DNA of 35,891 nt from JBKEDG01 sp047973085 (lineage in GTDB: Bacteria; Bacillota_I; Bacilli_A; JBKEDG01). This document shows positions 1-8,239 of this stretch, in pieces (within the stretch, counting starts at the first letter, position 1; each line of letters starts with the position of its first letter). The notes under the pieces were generated by a model that was given only the letters and a program-made list of their open reading frames with translations, ran no database searches and was not told the origin of the DNA. Location of the stretch: assembly GCA_047973085.1 (NCBI GenBank), contig JBKEBI010000034.1:1-35891 (forward strand), in the 5' to 3' direction. Made by a program: the position numbers and the translations under genes.

Positions 1-140
1 ACTTAAATATACAAATGAAAGCTTACTTAAAAAGAAGTAATAATATCCCAAGTCGCTCACTAGACTGGCTTAGTCCAAATGAAGCAAGAAAAATGATTGA
101 AGATCAGTTTGCTAACTTGCACAAATCACTTCAATCATAA
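1..140 (+). CDS. Transposase C-terminal fragment (DDE integrase-type, partial)
   Basis: An open frame entering from the left edge (first full codon at 3) ends at TAA 138-140. Its tail contains NIPSRSLDWLSPNEARKM, which resembles the C-terminal tail of IS3/IS481-type integrase-core transposases. The catalytic DDE part is outside the window. The copy at the other end of the window encodes the same tail but is frameshifted by a 2-base deletion, so this copy has the different, probably original, C-terminus (ends ...HKSLQS). The family is a resemblance judged by eye. Confidence 0.6.
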   Translation, partial: LNIQMKAYLKRSNNIPSRSLDWLSPNEARKMIEDQFANLHKSLQS

Positions 141-199
141 TATATCACATTACTTTAATTTTTTAGACTTTTTGGTCTCACATCATTTACAATCCTACA
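1..199 (+). mobile_element. Right-hand end of an insertion sequence (left flank copy)
   Basis: Positions 1-199 match the reverse complement of 35681-35877 except for two substitutions (108 and 142) and a 2-base indel near 120-122, so this is one of two inverted copies of the same element. The end reads ...ATTTACAATCCTACA, and similarity stops sharply after 199. An outer terminus of the form TGTAGGATTG...CA fits IS families with TG...CA ends (IS3/IS481-like). The rest of the element lies outside the window. Family assignment is an inference from the ends and the short transposase tail. Confidence 0.8.
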
Positions 200-301
200 T
201 TAATTAATAAAAAAGAAAGGCTCCATCAATAATATTGATTAGATTCAGTGACATAGAAAGAATTTATATTTTATTGTTTTTATGTTTATATACTATTAGT
301 T

Positions 302-610
302 CTATAAAACCTCAATAATATTTTCAAATTTTAAAATGTTATTGTTGATAGTAATTGTTTTAGAAAAAGTATCAATCTTTGATACAATTCCTATTTCAGT
401 ATGGTATCTTTTATTCTTAAAATATTTTATCTCAATAATACTACACTCTTCATAACTAGAAACAACTCTTTCTTGAATTTCATATAGTTTATCTTCACAA
501 ATATCTGGTTGTTCTACATCATACTTTCCTTCAAAAGCTTCATCAATCTTATTTCTTGTATTTGCTAATGCAAAAAATGGATTCCAATTATTGTTCATTG
601 TATTCACCAT
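302..610 (-). CDS. YolD-like protein
   Basis: A 102-residue protein of the YolD-like family (PF08863 type). Members usually sit directly downstream of a Y-family polymerase and are thought to act with it, although their exact role is unsettled. The N-terminus (NNNWNPFFALANTRNKIDEAF) and the beta-strand-rich C-terminal half (KRYHTEIGIVSKID...) fit the family. I place the start at ATG 610, because the AGGTGG Shine-Dalgarno lies about 5 bases before it; an upstream GTG at 619 is less likely. The gene overlaps the 3' end of the polymerase gene (stop at 588-590), indicating translational coupling and joint LexA control. Confidence 0.75.
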   Translation of the reverse strand: MVNTMNNNWNPFFALANTRNKIDEAFEGKYDVEQPDICEDKLYEIQERVVSSYEECSIIEIKYFKNKRYHTEIGIVSKIDTFSKTITINNNILKFENIIEVL

Positions 611-1841
611 TATGTCCACCTACTAGTTTATTTCGATATTCTGCAGTTGACTCACTCAATTTAGAAGTTGCAAAAGAAATACTATTTTTTCCAAATCTTT
701 TCTTTATTTCTAGAATAGATTCTTCCTTTTTAGAATTCTTATCATAATCGTTAAATAAATCTAATTGTATACATTCCTTTCTTTCAATATGTCCTACACT
801 TATTCCAACTTGCCTAATTAATCCAGGATCTAATTTTCTTTCTACTAAATCGCAAACTAACTCTATAAATACTTTTGAATCATCAGTGGGATAATCTAAA
901 GTTAAAGATTTAGAAAATGTTTTTATTCCCTCATCAAAACTATATCTAACCATCACGTGAATACTTCTAGCAATATAGTTATTAACTCTAAGTTTTAAAG
1001 TAATTACCTCTATCATTTCTCTAAAAAGCAATGATGCATTACTGCTATCAATGTCCTTATGTAGCATTTGAGAGTTTCCTATACTTTTAGGTAGCTTGTA
1101 TGAAATGTCTTTTGAAATAATTGTATCATCTTCTCCATTAGCCAAATCATAAACTTTTTTACCTACTTTACCTAAATATTTTTCTAAAACAGCAATATCA
1201 GTGTGCGCAAGTTGTCTAACCGTTCTTATCCCAATGTCATTCAACCTTTTTTTTAAACCCCTCCCAATGCCCCAGAGTTTTTGTAAATCATTAATTTCCC
1301 AAAGTTTATTCTCTACATCTTCTTTATTCCAAATGGCAATCGAATCTCGATTTTTTTTAGCCTCAATATCCATTGCAAATTTAGCCATAATCATATTTTC
1401 TCCAACGCCAATACTAACTGATATTCCAGTTTTTTCATAAACTTTGTTTTGCAACGCTTTCACTATTTTATATGGTGTCGTATGATATAGAGCAAGATAA
1501 GAAGTTAAATCAATAAATGCTTCATCTACAGAATAGATAAAAATATCTTCTGCACTTATATAGTCAAGATAAATATTAACAATGTCCATTGATGTTTCTA
1601 AATATTTCTTCATTCTAGGTTTTGCAATAATAACATTTTGATTCTTAGGTAAGTCTCTAATTCTACACCTAGAATCTAATCCTATTTTTTTCAAGTAAGG
1701 GGTAATAGCAAGAACTATCGCTCCCTTTCCCCTACTTTCATCTGCTACTACTAATGGAGTAGTAAAAGGATCTAATCCTCTATATACACACTCACATGAC
1801 GCATAAAAAGATTTTGCATCTATACAACATATAGTTTTCAT
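588..1841 (-). CDS. Y-family DNA polymerase (UvrX/DinB-type)
   Basis: A translesion polymerase of the UmuC/DinB superfamily, 417 residues. The N-terminal catalytic site shows CIDAKSFYASCE (first metal-binding Asp) and YSVDEAFID (the S-x-D-E acidic pair). These are followed by the helix-hairpin region LWGIGRGLKKRLNDIGI, a little-finger domain, and a clamp-binding motif QLDLF in the C-terminal part. The branch with a YolD partner corresponds to UvrX/YqjW proteins of Bacillus rather than chromosomal DinB. I chose ATG 1841, preceded by GGTGGTGAGAG, over a GTG at 1859. The promoter carries a candidate LexA box, so DNA-damage induction is expected. Confidence 0.88.
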   Translation of the reverse strand: MKTICCIDAKSFYASCECVYRGLDPFTTPLVVADESRGKGAIVLAITPYLKKIGLDSRCRIRDLPKNQNVIIAKPRMKKYLETSMDIVNIYLDYISAEDIFIYSVDEAFIDLTSYLALYHTTPYKIVKALQNKVYEKTGISVSIGVGENMIMAKFAMDIEAKKNRDSIAIWNKEDVENKLWEINDLQKLWGIGRGLKKRLNDIGIRTVRQLAHTDIAVLEKYLGKVGKKVYDLANGEDDTIISKDISYKLPKSIGNSQMLHKDIDSSNASLLFREMIEVITLKLRVNNYIARSIHVMVRYSFDEGIKTFSKSLTLDYPTDDSKVFIELVCDLVERKLDPGLIRQVGISVGHIERKECIQLDLFNDYDKNSKKEESILEIKKRFGKNSISFATSKLSESTAEYRNKLVGGHNGEYNEQ

Positions 1842-1858
1842 ACTCTCACCACCAAACA

Positions 1859-1906
1859 CGAAAAAATGTTCGCTTTTATTATATTATGAATTTTTAAAAA
1901 AGTCAA
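1859..1906 (-). promoter_or_regulatory. Promoter with SOS (LexA/DinR) box for the polymerase-yolD pair
   Basis: On the minus strand TTGACT (1901-1906) and TATAAT (1878-1883) are separated by exactly 17 bases. Just downstream, 1859-1872 reads CGAACATTTTTTCG, one mismatch from the Gram-positive LexA consensus CGAAC-N4-GTTCG. The box covers the likely start of transcription, so LexA binding would block it. Confidence 0.72.
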
Positions 1907-1907
1907 C

Positions 1908-1940
1908 AAAAAAAGCGCTCTACTCACTGTAGAACACTTT
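1908..1940 (-). terminator. Intrinsic terminator downstream of the peptide transporter gene
   Basis: A 12-bp stem (1912-1923 with 1929-1940, including G-U pairs) with a 5-base loop is followed on the minus strand by a run of T. It ends the long prd transcript just before the polymerase promoter, and overlaps the -35 neighbourhood of that promoter. Confidence 0.8.
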
Positions 1941-1947
1941 TAAAATT

Positions 1948-3279
1948 TTACTCTTCTGAATTTAACATTCTTACAAAAGGCTTATCAACTAAGAATACTA
2001 CTAATGCAGTACCAATTGCAATGGCAGCGATAACTAAGTTTGAAGTAATAAAATCTGATCCTTCTCCAAATGCAAAGTCATAAACTTTTCCGTAACTAAG
2101 AGAAGCAAAGAATACAGCACCAATCCATACAGCCATCATTACTGATAAAATCTTAGCTGGGGCATATTTTGAAACAAATGCATTCCCAAGTGGTGAGAAG
2201 AACATTTCTCCAAGTGATAATAATGTTCCCATAAGTACTAACCAAAGTAAACTAGATTGTCCGTCCCCACGAGTCATTTCCATTACTGCGAAAATAACAT
2301 ATGAACTTCCAAGTAAAGCTAAACCAATTGCAGTTTTTCTAAATAAACTCATATCTCCTTGTGGACGAGCAGCAAGTCTAATCCATAATGATCCTAAAAG
2401 TGGCCCAAGAGCAATACATGCAAATGCATTTAATGAATCAAACCAAGCAGATGGTACTGTAAAATTACCAATCATCCAGTTAGCAGCTCCACCATCATCC
2501 CAATGATAATAAACTGGAAGATAAGCTAGGTACCAAAATAACCAGAAAATAATTGAAAATGCTGATACTATACAAATAGCAAGAACACGTTTTTTTTCAA
2601 CAGTTGTTAAAGGTTTAATTTCTTCTTGTTCATGTTCTTCTTTTCTTTCATCAATCTTGAATGGCTGTTTACCCACTTCTCCAAGCGACTTAAGTCCTAC
2701 AAAATACCATACAAAACCAAGTAATGTAATAGCACCATATATGATGAATGTCATTTGATATCCTACAGCACCTAATAAAAATGCTACTATTGTAGTTCCA
2801 ACAAACGAACCAATATTTACAAAAGAATAATAAGTTGAGAATGCAGAATCTAGCTCATCTTGATTATGGAACAATCTACCGATCATTGCAGTAAGGTTTC
2901 CTTTAAATAAACCTGTACCAATAGAAACTAGTGCCAACATTACGTACAATAATACTAAACTGTTAGCCATACCTGCAATAATATATCCTGCACCCATCAA
3001 TAATAATCCTAGTCCAACACAATATCTCGCTCCAACAAACTTATCTGCTATACTACCTAATAATACTGGCATTATATAAGTAAATGCAACAAAAAATGCT
3101 TGGAAATCTGCTCCTTGGCTCTCACTAAGTCCTAAACCACCTTCAGAAACTTTAGCCACAACATAGTACGCTAATAACCATTTAATTGCGTAAAACGACA
3201 TACGTTCAAATGAAAATGTAATTGAACATACGTAGAAACCAAAAGGCCTCTTTTTGTTAATTGTTTTTGTATCTGTCAT
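1948..3279 (-). CDS. POT-family proton-dependent oligopeptide transporter
   Basis: A 443-residue polytopic membrane protein with the signature of the proton-coupled peptide transporter (POT/PTR2) branch of the major facilitator superfamily: FSFERMSFYAIKWLLAYYV near residues 23-41 matches the ExxERxxxY motif of helix 1. About 12-14 hydrophobic segments follow, with a charged central loop (about residues 205-230). It would import di- and tripeptides with protons. It is the last gene of the prd operon, 21 bases after the M24 dipeptidase gene, which suggests delivery of proline-containing peptides for the Stickland pathway. Substrate preference cannot be read from the sequence. Confidence 0.85.
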   Translation of the reverse strand: MTDTKTINKKRPFGFYVCSITFSFERMSFYAIKWLLAYYVVAKVSEGGLGLSESQGADFQAFFVAFTYIMPVLLGSIADKFVGARYCVGLGLLLMGAGYIIAGMANSLVLLYVMLALVSIGTGLFKGNLTAMIGRLFHNQDELDSAFSTYYSFVNIGSFVGTTIVAFLLGAVGYQMTFIIYGAITLLGFVWYFVGLKSLGEVGKQPFKIDERKEEHEQEEIKPLTTVEKKRVLAICIVSAFSIIFWLFWYLAYLPVYYHWDDGGAANWMIGNFTVPSAWFDSLNAFACIALGPLLGSLWIRLAARPQGDMSLFRKTAIGLALLGSSYVIFAVMEMTRGDGQSSLLWLVLMGTLLSLGEMFFSPLGNAFVSKYAPAKILSVMMAVWIGAVFFASLSYGKVYDFAFGEGSDFITSNLVIAAIAIGTALVVFLVDKPFVRMLNSEE

Positions 3280-3300
3280 ACAAAATCCTCCTATATTATT

Positions 3301-4383
3301 TTATAATATTTTTATGTCCTCAGATACATTATTTAATGATCTGCATCCATCACTAGTAACAACAACAAGGTTTTCAATTCGAACTCCAATTTCTTTGTCC
3401 TTAATATAAATACCAGGTTCAATAGAAAATATCATTCCTTCTTTTACGATGTTGTCATTTGTTGCTGAAAGATCTCCTGCTTCATGAACTTCCATACCAA
3501 TAAAATGTCCCAGTCTATGATTGAAATATTCACCATATCCTTTTTCAGTAATATAATCTCTCGCCTTAGCATCAATCTCTGAAAGTTTGACACCCGGCCT
3601 TACAAAAGCTTCTGCACGCTTATTTGCTTCTTTAACAATTTCAAAAATTTCACGATGTAAATCACTTACTTCTCTATAAAAAACTGTTCTAGTCATGTCA
3701 GAAGCATACCCATCTTTCATGCATCCAATATCTATTACAATACAATTTCCACTTTGAAGTACGCTATCATCTATTTCATGATGTGGATCAGCAGCATTTT
3801 TACCGAAGCAAATTATTGGATGAAATGAAAACCCTTCATCCGTATATTCACTATAAAATTCAATCAGTTTTTCTTTTAAATGATTTTCAGTTAATTCTCC
3901 AACATAACTTGCAATATATGCCTGCATTTTTTCCATTACCATGTCATTAATTTTACTAGATGCTTCCATCAATTTAATTTCTTCATCCGTTTTTATTGCT
4001 CTAATATCATCAATTAGATATGACCCAACTTTCAATGGCAGACTAAATCCATACTCACTAAGACCAATTACGAAACGTGCTTCAAAATACTTGTCAACAA
4101 CCACTTGCTTTTCATTATCTAGTTCATTATATAAATCATATAAATAGTCATCAGTATCTTTCCAGTAACAAACATCAATATCTACATTCATTTCATTTGT
4201 TGGAAACATTTCATGGATATAAAGTACAGGCTTTTTATCAGTAGAAATTACTAAAGCTAACATTCTGTGTCCTGTATGAAACATTTGTCCAGTAAGGTAG
4301 TAAATACTTCCAGCATCACAAATCACAAATTGATTAATATTTTCATCTTTCATTTTAGAAATTACTTTATTAAATTTTTCCAT
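3301..4383 (-). CDS. M24-family Xaa-Pro dipeptidase/aminopeptidase
   Basis: A 360-residue pita-bread metallopeptidase with an N-terminal creatinase-like domain (about 1-120) and a C-terminal catalytic domain. The five expected dinuclear-metal ligands are visible: D218 (VIDIGC), D229 (YASDMTRT), H293 (RLGHFIG), E322 (SIEPGIY) and E337 (VRIENLV). Family members of this length cleave Xaa-Pro bonds. Being encoded between a TSUP transporter and a peptide transporter in the proline reductase operon, it most likely frees proline from imported dipeptides in the cytoplasm. The start ATG is preceded by AGGAGG. Whether it is a prolidase (PepQ type) or an aminopeptidase P cannot be decided here. Confidence 0.87.
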   Translation of the reverse strand: MEKFNKVISKMKDENINQFVICDAGSIYYLTGQMFHTGHRMLALVISTDKKPVLYIHEMFPTNEMNVDIDVCYWKDTDDYLYDLYNELDNEKQVVVDKYFEARFVIGLSEYGFSLPLKVGSYLIDDIRAIKTDEEIKLMEASSKINDMVMEKMQAYIASYVGELTENHLKEKLIEFYSEYTDEGFSFHPIICFGKNAADPHHEIDDSVLQSGNCIVIDIGCMKDGYASDMTRTVFYREVSDLHREIFEIVKEANKRAEAFVRPGVKLSEIDAKARDYITEKGYGEYFNHRLGHFIGMEVHEAGDLSATNDNIVKEGMIFSIEPGIYIKDKEIGVRIENLVVVTSDGCRSLNNVSEDIKIL

Positions 4384-4419
4384 TTTTCTTCCTCCTATAG
4401 GTAAGTAACCTATATATAA

Positions 4420-5295
4420 TTAATCATTTTTTACATCTTTTACAAATGCTTCATATAACATAACACCTGCAGTTAGTAAGATTACACCAATTACAATCTT
4501 TGTTAAAAGTGCTAAATCAAGATTTGTAACAAAATTAGCAGCAATATAAACACCGATTAACCCTCCTACTGTTATAGCAAGTGATACCTTTGGAGCATAT
4601 GCCTTTTCTTTAATAAACTTTAAAGATCCAATCGGCATTAAAAATGCACAAGATCCCATCATAATTGGAAAAGCTACAAGTGGGCTCATTCCAAGTATAT
4701 ATACTGTAGCCATTGCTGGTGCATAAAGTCCTACACCTGCTGACATTAAAGAACCTAAAATTAGGAATATTACTATACCAATAACTAACTTAATACCACT
4801 TAATCCAGTAGCAGTGTTTCCTTCACTAAGTCCCTCAATAAATCCTAGTTCTCCAGCAAGCATTATTGCTGCTACAGCAAATAAAGCAAATCCCATTATA
4901 ATTTTTACTGTACGTTTTTCCATTTTAGAAATAACTCCAGCTCCAAAGTACGAACCTATAACAGAAGCTAAAATTAAACTAATTAGAGTAAATGCTTCTA
5001 CTTCAACTTTTTCAATAAAAATATAAGCTTCTAGCACAATAGGTATTGTATGAGCTACATTCAAAGTACCCGGAAGTAGTTTCTCATCTATTTGCTTTGT
5101 AAATTTTAAAAGTGCTGTAGTTGGTGCAAAAGAACCAATCCCTAATGTATCAAAAAAGTCTGTAAAAAACCCAATTAAAAATGTTACAACAATGTTTGAA
5201 TTATCTTCTCCATTTTTTACACGTGCAATAGCATCTCTAACAAAAACCAATAAAAATATTGCAGCTATTATAAATAAAATATAAATAATAATCAT
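4420..5295 (-). CDS. TSUP (TauE/SafE) family membrane transporter
   Basis: A 291-residue integral membrane protein of the sulfite exporter TauE/SafE family (PF01925 type). It has about eight hydrophobic helices in two repeats; the first repeat contains GFFTDFFDTLGIGSFAPTTAL and the second GSLMSAGVGLYAPAM. TSUP proteins move small anions or organic acids. The gene lies between the proline racemase and the Xaa-Pro peptidase genes, so a substrate or product of proline fermentation (for example proline or 5-aminovalerate) is a reasonable guess, but nothing in the sequence shows the substrate. The start is preceded by GGGGAG. Confidence 0.8.
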   Translation of the reverse strand: MIIIYILFIIAAIFLLVFVRDAIARVKNGEDNSNIVVTFLIGFFTDFFDTLGIGSFAPTTALLKFTKQIDEKLLPGTLNVAHTIPIVLEAYIFIEKVEVEAFTLISLILASVIGSYFGAGVISKMEKRTVKIIMGFALFAVAAIMLAGELGFIEGLSEGNTATGLSGIKLVIGIVIFLILGSLMSAGVGLYAPAMATVYILGMSPLVAFPIMMGSCAFLMPIGSLKFIKEKAYAPKVSLAITVGGLIGVYIAANFVTNLDLALLTKIVIGVILLTAGVMLYEAFVKDVKND

Positions 5296-5307
5296 ATGTT
5301 CTCCCCT

Positions 5308-6306
5308 TTAAATTTTAAATCCGTCATAGAAAGGATCAGTTACATCCCAAATTAAATTGTTAAACCCAACAATATAAGCAGATCCTGTTATTTGTGGAAT
5401 AATTGCATCATATTCGCCAACCTTAGTCTTTTCTAAAATTTCACCTTCAAATTGACTACCTATGATTGATTCATAAATGAACTTTTCTCCTTTTTCCAAC
5501 TTTCCATAATGGCTTAAAGTAGCAAGTTTAGCACTTGTACCAGTTCCGCATGGAGAGCGATCAACTGCACCACCAAAAATAACAACATTTTTAGCATCTG
5601 CATTTTCTCCAGTAGGCTTTCCATAAAATTCAATTAAATCAACTGTTTTAATATGTGAAAGCTCTGGATGAATAAACTCATATTTTTCATTAATTAGATG
5701 TTCAAACTTTTTTGCTAAATATTCTAATTTAGGTAAATTTTCAACACTAATTTCTATTCCTATTTCATCTTCATTTACAAGAGCAAAAAAACTTCCTCCA
5801 AATGAAACATCAAATTTATAATTTTTTCCATCTATTTCTACACTTAAATCTTGTTTATAGAAAAATGATGGAACATTCTTCAAACTCACTTTGGTTACCT
5901 TATTATTTTCACAATATGCAATACAAGTAAGCTGTCCAGCTGGAGAATCTAATTTAACTTCAGTAATTGGATACTCCATCTTTTTTAAACCAGTTTCAAT
6001 AATAATTGTAATAGCAGCAATTGTTCCATGTCCGCACATGTTCAAATATCCTGCACCCTCACAAAATAAAATTCCAAAATCAGAATCAGAATTAACTGGC
6101 TCAGTTAAAATTCCTCCAAACATATCTGCATGCCCACGAGGCTCATGCATTATGCCTGTTCTTAAATGATCTAAATTTTCTTTAAAATACGCTAATTTTT
6201 CTGGCATAGTTTTACCAAGAATCGGTGGAATTCCTCCGGTTACTAAACGAAAGGGTTCTCCAACCGTATGAGAATCTACCACTGCAATTGATTTATCAAA
6301 AATCAC
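5308..6306 (-). CDS. prdF: Proline racemase
   Basis: A 332-residue enzyme that interconverts L- and D-proline with two catalytic cysteines, supplying the D-isomer used by proline reductase. Both thiol sites are present: C91 in NMCGHGTI and C253 in DRSPCGTGTSA, as are the conserved HTVGEPFR and HEPRGHADMFG segments. The start is GTG at 6306, 6 bases after AGGAGG, and it overlaps the end of prdE by 11 bases. Proline racemase and hydroxyproline epimerase share this fold; Cys at both catalytic sites and the operon context favour proline. Confidence 0.93.
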   Translation of the reverse strand: MIFDKSIAVVDSHTVGEPFRLVTGGIPPILGKTMPEKLAYFKENLDHLRTGIMHEPRGHADMFGGILTEPVNSDSDFGILFCEGAGYLNMCGHGTIAAITIIIETGLKKMEYPITEVKLDSPAGQLTCIAYCENNKVTKVSLKNVPSFFYKQDLSVEIDGKNYKFDVSFGGSFFALVNEDEIGIEISVENLPKLEYLAKKFEHLINEKYEFIHPELSHIKTVDLIEFYGKPTGENADAKNVVIFGGAVDRSPCGTGTSAKLATLSHYGKLEKGEKFIYESIIGSQFEGEILEKTKVGEYDAIIPQITGSAYIVGFNNLIWDVTDPFYDGFKI

Positions 6307-6775
6307 TCTTATCCTCCTTTTGCATTTTTAGCTTAAGTAACGCCAATGCTTTTTTTGAATCAAGTATATCTTTATTATTTTCACCCAAGATTTCAGTTTC
6401 TACACCAGTACTAGATTTATTAATGTCTACAATAGTATCCATATATTTATTATCAACTACAAACTTTCCAGCTGTACCAATAAAACTAAGGCCTACTACA
6501 GGTATCTTCGCCTTTCCTAAATGATTAATACAATTTTCATAATCAATATCATAATTACCCCAACCATCAAGTGTTGCAATTACTCCATCTACACGCATTG
6601 CAATAGCAGTTTCAGCCGCTTTTTTACTACAACGCTTTTTTTGTAGATTATTATCGCTAGTTCCATATATTATAATGCCACATAAATCTATATCTTCACT
6701 TTCACAAACAACATCAAGTAGTGGATCTTTAAAATGGTGTTTTGAAGTTTCCTTTGTTGAAGGACCAACTCCCAT
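6296..6775 (-). CDS. prdE: PrdE, C-terminal PrdA-like protein
   Basis: A 159-residue protein of the proline reductase cluster, similar to the C-terminal (23-kDa, pyruvoyl) part of PrdA. Its first residues MGVGPSTKETSKHHF line up with PrdA CIGPASKENTRHYF from Cys411 onward, but it has no cysteine to make a pyruvoyl group; translation simply starts there. PrdE is not known as a catalytic subunit and its function is unclear. The ATG overlaps the prdD stop in TAATG, so the two are translationally coupled. Confidence 0.85.
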   Translation of the reverse strand: MGVGPSTKETSKHHFKDPLLDVVCESEDIDLCGIIIYGTSDNNLQKKRCSKKAAETAIAMRVDGVIATLDGWGNYDIDYENCINHLGKAKIPVVGLSFIGTAGKFVVDNKYMDTIVDINKSSTGVETEILGENNKDILDSKKALALLKLKMQKEDKSDF

Positions 6776-7515
6776 TATGTAAGTGCCCTTATTGCACCAT
6801 CACGATATTCGTTTGGAGAAATAACAATAGGCATATTTTGCATTTCCATAATTGTACTTCCTCCTTCAATACCGCTTGGCTCATTTGGTAAAATTAGATT
6901 ATTTTCCATTGCACCTTGTCCACTAACTTGTTTAATTATTGCAATTTTTTTACTGTTTTTTCTAACTTTTTCTTGAAAAGTATGTACTCCATCAGCATTA
7001 TTTCCATTTAAAACTTTCATGCAGTCTCTAACTTGTTGAATGTATTTATCTACAAACAAATGTCCATTATAAATAGCATCTTTTTGATTATAACTCTCAT
7101 CTAAAAGTAAATCAAAATGAATTAAAATATCATCATCACCATAAGTACTAGCTCTATTTGGAATAACAACATCTTTTAAAATACCGTTACAACATCCAAA
7201 ATTCTTTACTTGTTCACCATTACTAAGTCTTGCGCATATAAGCACATAAACTCCTGTTAAAGTATGAGTAATTCCTGTTCCAAGCTCTCCATAAACTTTA
7301 GTAGAAATTGGTACTATATCCATAATAGAATTTACTTCTATATCTCTACTATCTGAGTTTATAATATTAATACTACAATCAACTACTCCCTCTGGAAAGT
7401 TAATTTTTAATTTTGGAATATCTAGAAAACAAGAACTAATGCTTACCTCGTTTGAAAATGATACATTTTCTATATGAAAACTCTTAATAGTTAAAGTTTT
7501 TAACACATCAATCAT
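6775..7515 (-). CDS. prdD: PrdD, N-terminal PrdA-like protein
   Basis: A 246-residue protein resembling the central and C-terminal part of the PrdA N-terminal fragment (PrdA about 165-410). Shared blocks are YGELGTGITHTLTGVYV, QVSGQGAMENNLILPNEP and the end ISPNEYRDGAIRALT, which aligns with PrdA ending at Thr410, just before its cleavage cysteine. prdD and prdE together therefore look like a PrdA paralogue already divided at the self-cleavage point. Such a pair is standard in clostridial prd clusters; the role is unknown. The start is 5 bases after prdB with only a weak Shine-Dalgarno. Confidence 0.85.
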   Translation of the reverse strand: MIDVLKTLTIKSFHIENVSFSNEVSISSCFLDIPKLKINFPEGVVDCSINIINSDSRDIEVNSIMDIVPISTKVYGELGTGITHTLTGVYVLICARLSNGEQVKNFGCCNGILKDVVIPNRASTYGDDDILIHFDLLLDESYNQKDAIYNGHLFVDKYIQQVRDCMKVLNGNNADGVHTFQEKVRKNSKKIAIIKQVSGQGAMENNLILPNEPSGIEGGSTIMEMQNMPIVISPNEYRDGAIRALT

Positions 7516-7520
7516 AATTC

Positions 7521-8237
7521 TTAAATTTCTGCGTGATACTCATAAGGTAATGGTATAATCTTACCAAAACTTTCAATTTCAACTAACTTCTCTAATGACT
7601 CTTTACAAATATTATATTGCATCTCAACATCATTTGGAGCACCAGCATTTGCACCCATTGGCACAACTGGAGCAACTGCTCTAGGTGCACCGTTTTGTCT
7701 AACCACAGGTGGTAGGGCCGCAATTATAATTGTTGGAATTCCAACAGATTCAATAGCTCTTTGAACAATCACCGCTGTTCTATGACAAGTACCTCACCCA
7801 GCAGTTAAAAGAACTGCATCCACTCCTGCATCTTTTAATTGCTTTGCTATTTCTGGACCAGTTTCTTCAGTGAAAGCAGTTTGATCTCCTCCACCTCCCA
7901 TAAATCCAAAGTTAACCTCTGAAAACTCCCTAATAACTCCGTCATTAACAAGTTCTTTCATACGTTCAATTGGGAACATACAGTTAACATCTTTATTTGC
8001 ATCAGCATTATCATATCCTCCATGACTTACCATTAAGTCTGCTGCTGTTGCACTCCCTGGAATAACTCTAAATGTAGAATCACCAGCAAAATTAAATCTC
8101 TCATCTGTTTTTACGTGAACTCCTGCAGCCGTAGCTAGAGCAACTTTCATGTCTTTCAAATCTTTAGTTACCTCAGTCCAAACTGCTTTTGGAGTAATTG
8201 GAACAAATATTTCAGATTTTAAACCGTTATATTTCAT
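7521..8237 (-). CDS. prdB: D-proline reductase selenoprotein PrdB
   Basis: Catalytic selenocysteine subunit of D-proline reductase, which with the pyruvoyl subunit from PrdA reductively opens the D-proline ring to 5-aminovalerate. Read through the in-frame TGA at 7794-7796, the frame gives 238 residues, matching the usual size of about 26 kDa. Sec148 lies in LLTAG-Sec-GTCHR, a UxxC redox motif followed by the continuing family sequence IESVGIPTIIIAALPP. A caller that treats TGA as stop would split it into 147- and 83-residue pieces. A hairpin with GGU in its loop follows the UGA. The start is 2 bases after the small CBO2463-like gene. Confidence 0.95.
7763..7796 (-). promoter_or_regulatory. 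Sec UGA and candidate bacterial SECIS of prdB
   Basis: The UGA at 7794-7796 is followed 13 bases later on the minus strand by GAACA-GCGGTGAT-TGTTC (7780-7763). This is a 5-bp stem with a loop containing GGU, about 20 bases from the UGA. Loop G residues at this distance are the features bound by SelB in known bacterial SECIS elements. The structure is judged by eye. Confidence 0.65.
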
Positions 8238-8239
8238 AT

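Noticed and set aside
7521..8237. prdB as a frameshifted or split pseudogene (147- and 83-residue pieces)
   Set aside because: The break is an in-frame UGA at the family's Sec position, with UxxC, a downstream hairpin and a tRNA-Sec gene in the window.
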